This document shows, piece after piece, positions 57,979 to 64,000 of a DNA stretch of 64,000 nucleotides. This DNA comes from Xylogone sp. PMI_703 (lineage: Eukaryota > Ascomycota > Leotiomycetes). The position numbers were made by a program, and so were the translations under genes. The stretch's first letter is position 1. Each line of letters begins with the position of its first letter. The DNA lies in assembly GCA_021399445.1 (NCBI GenBank), contig JAJTUQ010000003.1, positions 868,001-932,000 on the forward strand, given 5' to 3'. The notes beneath the pieces were generated by a model. That model was given only the letters and a program-made list of their open reading frames with translations, was not told the DNA's origin and did not search any database.

Positions 57979-59136
57979 GCGATTTACTAGAGTTGGCATT
58001 CCGGGGATTTTGTAGATTGTTCGATAGAGAACAATTTGACGTATTTCCCGATCCGACGGAAGACGCGGCAAATACTGAATTCAAAACAAGAAGAATAGCA
58101 AATCGGTCTCTGATAAGTTCAGGCTCAATACTTATTCGCTATCCTAAGCAGGCAGTGAACCAACAAGTAATTTGAAACTGAGACATGCTGGCTGAGCACT
58201 ATCCTGGAACACAACCCATATTCAGTGGCGAACTCCTGGACCATCCAGTTCTTGAGAAGTTCGAGGTATGTCCTAGGTGCAATTGCCAACTCTGCATTCA
58301 ACTTTATTTTTAACCAACATCTAATATAAATGCAGACTATAGAGATGATAGGTTTTTATATAGCTACCAAGAATTAAATAAATATGAGTGCCTAAGAAAT
58401 ATAACGTAATCAGTTTGCTGGAATTTCGGCGTTTGACGGAATCGCATGCGGAGAAACCGAACAATACGTTACATTCTTGGTGCTGATAATAAAAGGCGGA
58501 ATCTCGTGCCTGGGATTTTTTTTTGGCATAGTTGCTCTGGATCCAGAACACTGGGTAAATTGATAGCATCCCAATCAAAATATAGCATTCATGGATTGTA
58601 CTCCTACGATACCAAGTGTCAAAGGCCCGCTTTTCATTGCAATGTACCCCCACCTCTTGAACGGAGGTGCTGGTGGCAATTATATAAACTGGAGCTATTG
58701 CCACCGAGAGAGGCCTGGGGGAGGCGCGATATTTTCAACCCCAAGATCGTAGGTAGTACGACAGGACGTTGATTATTGTGCGACTAGAGCTGAAAGCGAA
58801 GACCGAACACTCGCCGAGCCATAATAAGGCCAAATGAGGTAAAAATTTCCGAGACAGATGAACAGGTGGAATAAGAGCCGGAGAACAACGACCCCAAAAA
58901 TGGACCCGAGATGCGTTTGCCAACCTCCCGATTGCCGTTTGCGGGCCGACTTCTAATATTTTCTTATTGTTGTGCGGCTCATGAGGGTGACCTCTGAGCG
59001 TTCCTCGGCCTCGTGACAAGAGCCGGCTTGATGAGTGATTGATGCCCGATCACCACGGTAGCTCAAGGACAAATTTAGTCATTGTTGCGATATAGCATAG
59101 CCTCAATCTTGTTGGAATCATGAGAAGATAAATTTT

Positions 59137-59276
59137 GATGCCTGGTGCCACTATCTAAATATGGCCAGTCAATGCTATAACTTTATTGGATCTATGTGAG
59201 AGTCTAGATCCGATTAGTTGAAATGACGTGGAATGAGTTGCAATGATGTGGAATGAAGTGAAATGCACCAGGCATC
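59137..59276. repeat. Inverted repeat GATGCCTGGTGC with internal tandem copies
   Basis: Perfect 12-bp arms (59137-59148 and 59265-59276) enclose 116 bp. Inside, two 20-bp tandem units sharing AATGAYGTGGAATGA lie at 59222-59261. No target-site duplication found. Confidence 0.5.
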
Positions 59277-59473
59277 GAGTTCCACTTTTCCCTCTTCTGT
59301 GTCTGAAGCTGTATTAGTGAGAGTAGAAATTCATTTGTACTTCCCTATAAATTATTGGAAGTCTGCATAGTGTATTAAGAGCTGTCATGTAACCGTTCCT
59401 TATCAGCATATTTTCCCTAATAAAAGATACAGTTAAATAGAAATACTTTTCAAAAGTTAGAATTGAAAATGAA

Positions 59474-61790
59474 ATGGATTTCTTTAGAGAATTAAGCCAT
59501 CTGACGTCAGGCCTAGTTGATCGGGCCACACCGTCCTCCAATGGTATGATTACTATTACCCCTGTTTTGTGGAAGTGGGTGTGCGAAATGCCGAGTGGGA
59601 TACAACTTTATAATTTCCATATATTGAGCCGAGATGCTAACAAACTATGGTTGCAGATGGGGAAGGTGGCATCAGGCTACGAACTGAAATCCATGACCTT
59701 GAGCTCAAGTTGAACGAGGTTGTCACCATACTTGCTGTAGCCAAGGACCCTGGCTCGCGAATCCTGGTGGACAGATTGGTTGACATTCACCATAATATCA
59801 AAAATACATTACACATGATCAACTCAGCCTACGAAACCAATAGGGAAAGAACATATAAAGGATCCCAGGCTTCAGGCAGTCTCGAGCAACGTCTTGCCAC
59901 TGACAACCTAAAATTAAGAGTTCTTCTCAACACATTGAACTTGTAAGTAACCAGAAATTGAACAACAAGTATCCCTATTCATATATCATAGCAAGAAAGC
60001 AGTTCAATTGAACCTGCATGAGTCGTTGAGCAAAGTGTATAACGATAAAAGATGTGAACATATCCAAAAATATATCGAAGCAGAACTGCAGCTACATAGG
60101 CGAGGCAGTAAAGAAAAGACCAAGATTCCCTTTCAGAAAATGTGGGAGACTTTGCACGAAGATTACCATCTGTACAATATAGTTGAAAATTCTCTCAAGC
60201 TACAATGGTCATTTACTCAACGCTTGCACGCATATGCAGAGCATCTGAATGCAGCATCTAACCCTCGATGCAGTACATCCACCCGCTGGCTTCATTGTAT
60301 GATGTGCATCCGCCATATTCAACTAGTAAAGGCTTCTCTAGATTATCAAACGGCATTCGAAACGTCCACTTCCGACCTAGCGGAGCTGGGTTTTACTATC
60401 ACGAATTACATAACACAGTTAGAGATAGTGTGTTTCTTTATCCCTACCCAAGAAGACATACTGAGTTTTTCATAGGAACTTGTGAGTGTACTTGTAGATC
60501 AGCAAGTCACAATAGCAGATCCAAACAGTGTTGTAGAATATATTAATAGTGGATTCACTTCTTTTAGCGGCCGTGATTCTATCCAAGAACCGGACTCCCA
60601 ATTCCTATCTGACGAGGGAAATGACGGTGAGATCATAAGAGTGTATGCTCAACCAAAGTACTCATCAATCGTGGCTTATCATCGTGCGTTTAGATCCATA
60701 AACTCTCTCCATAGAGGTATTTTACTGCAGAGGAATCGCAACCGGTCAATCACAATTGAGCCAATAGATGAAAGTGATTTTCCCAAACTCAAGAATCTGT
60801 CGGACGTGTACGTAGATTGGTTGCCTCTTTCTTAAAACGCTCAATCATAACTATCTGTTAGAGATCTCCGTTCCTGTATCTTGAAGCCTAGATACGCAGC
60901 TGAACAATCCGGCTCAGTCCATTGGGATCTCACTATTAACTACAATCCATCCCTGGGTTCAATTACTCCCACGCTACCACTACAATCGACATTATCTTTC
61001 CGAAACCCATACGATGCATTCAAATTCCAAGAGAACGTAACCAATTATCATGTCTTTAATGACCAGTAAGTAGATGTCTTTTAGCATTAAAACCTTTTCT
61101 GATATGGTTCGTAGTGGACCCGGTGTCAGAGTACGAACCTATAGGGGTTGGTCCCAAAGTAAATCTTATTTCATATTAGGGAGACTTCAGTTCTGGGAAA
61201 GGCTTCAGGCCCCAACAACAACTGTGCTCAGTTCAAGACTAGCCTCGCAGTCCATTTCTCATGGCAATGAATCTAACGTTGCAATTGTGATTGAGGACCC
61301 CAACCCTCCTCTGATTGTATTATTAGTTGAGTCATCCGGGGATCCCGGTGTGAAAGAGGGAGACCTCTTTGCCATAACAGGTAGGTAGGCCTTCATTATT
61401 ACCAGTACGGAAAAATAGGCTGATTGAAGATAATAGTCGAACCAAAAATAAAGGTCAATAAGAAAAAGTGCGAATGCCTTGAAAATCCTGAATGCACCAG
61501 ATGCATACTATACCGCACGAGACGTGCGTTTTTGACACTTCAACACGGCAAGGTACCGAAGTTTGGAGACGCCCAGTCATGGGTTGAAATAAAGTTCCAA
61601 AATTCCAATGGTGAGCAACTCAAATAAGACGATACAGTTATCGAGCTTCAGATCACTGACAACCATCATAGATCGGAAAAGATTTGAGCAAGAACTTGAG
61701 CTGTTGAGATGGCGATATATCAAAATGCTGAATCAATCGGTGCGTGTTCAGAGCCTACTACGCCGTAGAAATCTATTCCTACTTTCATAA
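59474..61790 (+). CDS. Large protein of unknown function, multi-exon
   Basis: Proposed exons starting at the ATG at 59474 join through introns near 59549-59657, 59942-59990, 60428-60475, 60810-60860, 61064-61115, 61381-61430, 61611-61670 and possibly more, all phase-consistent, giving about 600 residues. The first third is helical with coiled-coil character (LRTEIHDLELKLNEVVTILA; LRVLLNTLNFKKAVQLNLHE). A middle section is beta-rich (VHWDLTINYNPSLGSITPTL; SNVAIVIEDPNPPLIVLLVE). The C-terminal part has a Cys cluster KKKCECLENPECTRC and then a PH/FERM-like FGDAQSWVEIKFQNSNDRKR, continuing FEQELELL. No catalytic motif, signal peptide or membrane span seen. I do not recognise the family. The stop-containing intron at 60428-60475 has only a GTGTGT donor and is the weakest join. 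Confidence 0.65.
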
Positions 61791-63199
61791 TTCTGGAGAG
61801 ATATTTGTAGTCAGACAATATATGGGACAGTGGAAATATCCGGAGCTGTCGGTCGCCTGTGGATTTTATAGCAATCGTAGGTTTGTACATAATTGCAATA
61901 CAGCCATAAATTTAAGTATAACGCCACTACTCCAGCATTCGGGGAAAGGAACAGTATGTGAATCAACAGTAAGAGAGTACAAAAAATGCCAGACATCATT
62001 GTCAAGTAACGGCGAGCGGTCCAAAATATTATATCTACATTGTGGCAACAGGGGCGTAAAGAGGAATGAAATCGTCATTGTTATAGCTCCAATAATACTT
62101 ACTCCGGTAACCTTAGAGGCGTACAGATCCTGCAATTAGCTCAATGCTTCACGTAAGGTACAGAGGTTGCGCTCTATTATATGCAGGTTCTATGCCAATA
62201 AATGCACGACGCATTGGCGGCTTGAGCCTCGCTATGTACCGGGAGCGTATACTTTGATTAGATATCTGATTCTAGAGTAACTCCACGAGCCACTTAGGAA
62301 CCGGGCACTTTCTACTTAGAACGGAACGTCTGGAAACATTGGTGTTCACTTCGCGGCATAGATTGATAAGGTAGAAATTCCAGTCACTCATTGGAGCCAT
62401 CGTAAAGTCGATAAAACAATTGGGGAAGGCAAGACGATTAATTGAGCACTTCTTAAGGTGCATACCTGAAACTCAACTCCCCTGGTGAATCAGCCACTGG
62501 AAAGTATGGGTATACGCTGTTATCAATCGACGGCAGACAATGTGATTGGATGAATCGTGTTTCGCGAAATTCTACTTGAAGACGCGGATCTGGTTATGTC
62601 AGGTACACATTACGTCCTCCGAGGGGCCCTGCTCAACCGGCAGTTGCTTCGCCATTCCGGATCACATCTCCTGTCAGCCGCACGGAAACGCATTATCTTT
62701 GTCTTCATTAAAGTTGTGAGGCGTAGTATATGTGTGGCTTTGGTAATTACCAATTTCGGCATTCCAGTCAGCTATTTCCAGATAAAGGAAGTTTGTATAC
62801 ACGTAAGCTGGGCAACAGCAAGAATATTAGAGATTAGATGGTTTATGCCATAAGATATCCAGTAACTCCGCACGTTAAATCCATCGTACATGAATGAGCT
62901 ATGCTGAGTCTAGCTGTTCATTGGCAGAGACGACACGGTGCCTTGCTGAGGCCATGCAATCCTACAACTGGATCATCGTTGAGTAAATGTCTCGTTTGTG
63001 CGTTTATTTTTTATCAGAAAGATACCGTAACAAGAGAAATATATAAACCAACGTAGGCTCTCTCAAGGCACGATGCAAATAGTCACTCAAAGCTTCATGG
63101 TCCTCCACAATTATAACCTACTACAACGCTCTTCCTTTCAAGATCCTATTTTAATATACTTCTCACCTTTTCGGTTACACTGCTCTGAATATCTGAAAC
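61791..63199. other. Intergenic, 1.4 kb, with promoter of the GPI-protein gene
   Basis: Only short overlapping frames on both strands with no family resemblance. Confidence 0.45.
63039..63047 (+). promoter_or_regulatory. TATA-box-like element
   Basis: ATATATAAA about 150 bp upstream of the ATG at 63200, in a pyrimidine-rich leader. It suits a regulated, strongly expressed surface-protein gene. Confidence 0.45.
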
Positions 63200-63784
63200 A
63201 TGTACTCTGCCTTACTCACCCTCGCTATGTTCGCTGGCTCTATTGCTGCTCAAGGTCTTCCTCAGGGATCTGCTTGCATTCACGCCGTAACATCCCTAGC
63301 TCAGGAAATCGGCACAATGCCTACGCCATCAGGCCAATTGAGAGACTTTCTCTTGATCCATCACGACAATATATGTGATTGGGTTCCACGGATGCCAGCT
63401 ACTCTCTCGCCAGCCTATTCGTCTTATTCATCGACCATAACGAGCTGGTACAACTCCTATACCTCTGATCTCGCAGCTGCCAAGTCGACATGCACAGCTC
63501 TTGATATTTCAGCTCCGGTTCTATCTGTGTGCACTACAGCTATTGCTGCTGCAAGTTCCGGCCCTACAGCTGGGGCTACCACTACTGTGTCGGGTCCTAG
63601 TACAGGTTCTAGCGCGGTCCAAAGCTCCACCGCTCTCACTGCGTCGAATTCTGCTACTACAGCCGGTTCAAGTTCTGCAGCCGTTCCAGTGGTTTCGGGT
63701 AACGCTGCAGTTGGTAACAGTGTCACATATGGCATGGCAGCCGCTGCTGGTGGTGTAATTGGTGCAGTCGCAATGATGGTGTAA
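63200..63784 (+). CDS. Secreted Ser/Thr-rich protein, probably GPI-anchored
   Basis: An intronless 194-residue protein. The signal peptide is MYSALLTLAMFAGSIAAQ. The N-terminal domain (about residues 20-115) has four cysteines (ACIH, ICDW, TCTA, VCTT) with MPTPSGQLRDFLL and the pattern LSPAYSSYSSTITSWYNSY, resembling a small fungal surface domain I believe is catalogued as DUF7735. A Ser/Thr/Ala-rich stalk follows (about 115-165, likely O-glycosylated). The chain ends in a hydrophobic tail (YGMAAAAGGVIGAVAMMV) preceded by small residues, the usual GPI-anchor signal. Expected at the cell wall or plasma membrane; function unknown. Confidence 0.88.
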   Translation: MYSALLTLAMFAGSIAAQGLPQGSACIHAVTSLAQEIGTMPTPSGQLRDFLLIHHDNICDWVPRMPATLSPAYSSYSSTITSWYNSYTSDLAAAKSTCTALDISAPVLSVCTTAIAAASSGPTAGATTTVSGPSTGSSAVQSSTALTASNSATTAGSSSAAVPVVSGNAAVGNSVTYGMAAAAGGVIGAVAMMV

Positions 63785-64000
63785 AGTCCACGTGGTGTGG
63801 TTTGGAGGTCATGGCTGAGTGCCAGGAATATTAATTAGTTACATGTTTATGAATCTGATATTATGGCTAGCTGTTTTAAGTTTCGATACGAGAGGCTTCA
63901 GAATTGGTATGAATTCTCTGTCGTGCGCTTAGATTAACTATACTCATCATTGTCTCTACATCAACTTGATTCGAGTGAACGTGCCCTAGGTTGTATTTAG
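63785..64000. other. 3' flank of the window
   Basis: 216 bp after the GPI-protein gene; nothing recognised. Confidence 0.5.

Larger units (their letters stand above)
57420..59473. other. Intergenic, 2 kb
   Basis: No intact gene. It contains a possible decayed small secreted-protein gene (57685-57978) and an inverted repeat with internal 20-bp tandem copies (59137-59276). Confidence 0.45.

Noticed and set aside
60473..60475. In-frame TAG in the unknown protein gene
   Set aside because: A 48-nt intron from 60428 with matching phase removes it. The donor is weak, so kept as a caveat rather than a break.
61744..62853. Frames downstream of the unknown gene
   Set aside because: They overlap antisense frames of equal length and show no family resemblance or start context.

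Overview
The window looks like accessory, probably repeat-flanked, DNA from a filamentous ascomycete (Pezizomycotina). The evidence is short GT..AG introns (mostly 42-85 nt) with CTNAC-like branch sites, Zn2Cys6 regulators, DHA1-type and Dal5-type MFS transporters, a Pth11/rhodopsin-type membrane protein, a NACHT-TPR NLR and a Ser/Thr-rich GPI-type protein. I cannot name the species. Exon structures were built by hand from splice signals, reading frame and family resemblance, so junctions are proposals.

Layout. (1) 1-12 kb: a QDR-like MFS transporter, a glycerol-3-phosphate acyltransferase, a Zn2Cys6 factor broken by one in-frame stop, a small six-cysteine secreted protein and a HOL1-like MFS transporter. 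(2) 12-30 kb: two Zn2Cys6 regulators bracket two FAD monooxygenases, a PuuE/imidase-type polysaccharide-deacetylase-fold hydrolase, a 2-oxoglutarate/Fe(II) dioxygenase, a Dal5-like (ACS) permease and a secreted protein. These look like a substrate-inducible catabolic cluster for a nitrogen heterocycle or cyclic imide, similar in composition to the fungal nicotinate (hxn) genes but without a xanthine-dehydrogenase-type enzyme in view. (3) 30-38 kb: an SGNH-like protein, a DHA1 MFS transporter divergent from a Zn2Cys6 factor, and a rhodopsin-domain membrane protein. (4) 38-43 kb: a gene-poor stretch with a tRNA-Lys-like, possibly SINE-derived segment and an A9G18 tract. (5) 43-48.5 kb: an MFS transporter divergent from an alpha/beta hydrolase, plus a Zn2Cys6 factor, which may be a small detoxification or catabolic module. 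(6) 49-62 kb: a NACHT-TPR NLR divergent from a stand-alone SesB-type serine hydrolase, a MUP1-like amino acid permease and a long unrecognised protein, interspersed with inverted repeats. (7) The last kb: a GPI-type surface protein.

Five MFS carriers, one APC permease and five Zn2Cys6 regulators in 64 kb, two of the carriers divergently paired with a regulator, suggest a region specialised for nutrient scavenging and defence rather than core metabolism. Several apparent breaks (around 22.5, 53.8 and 60.5 kb) disappear once introns are placed. The one in the transcription factor at 7.46 kb does not.
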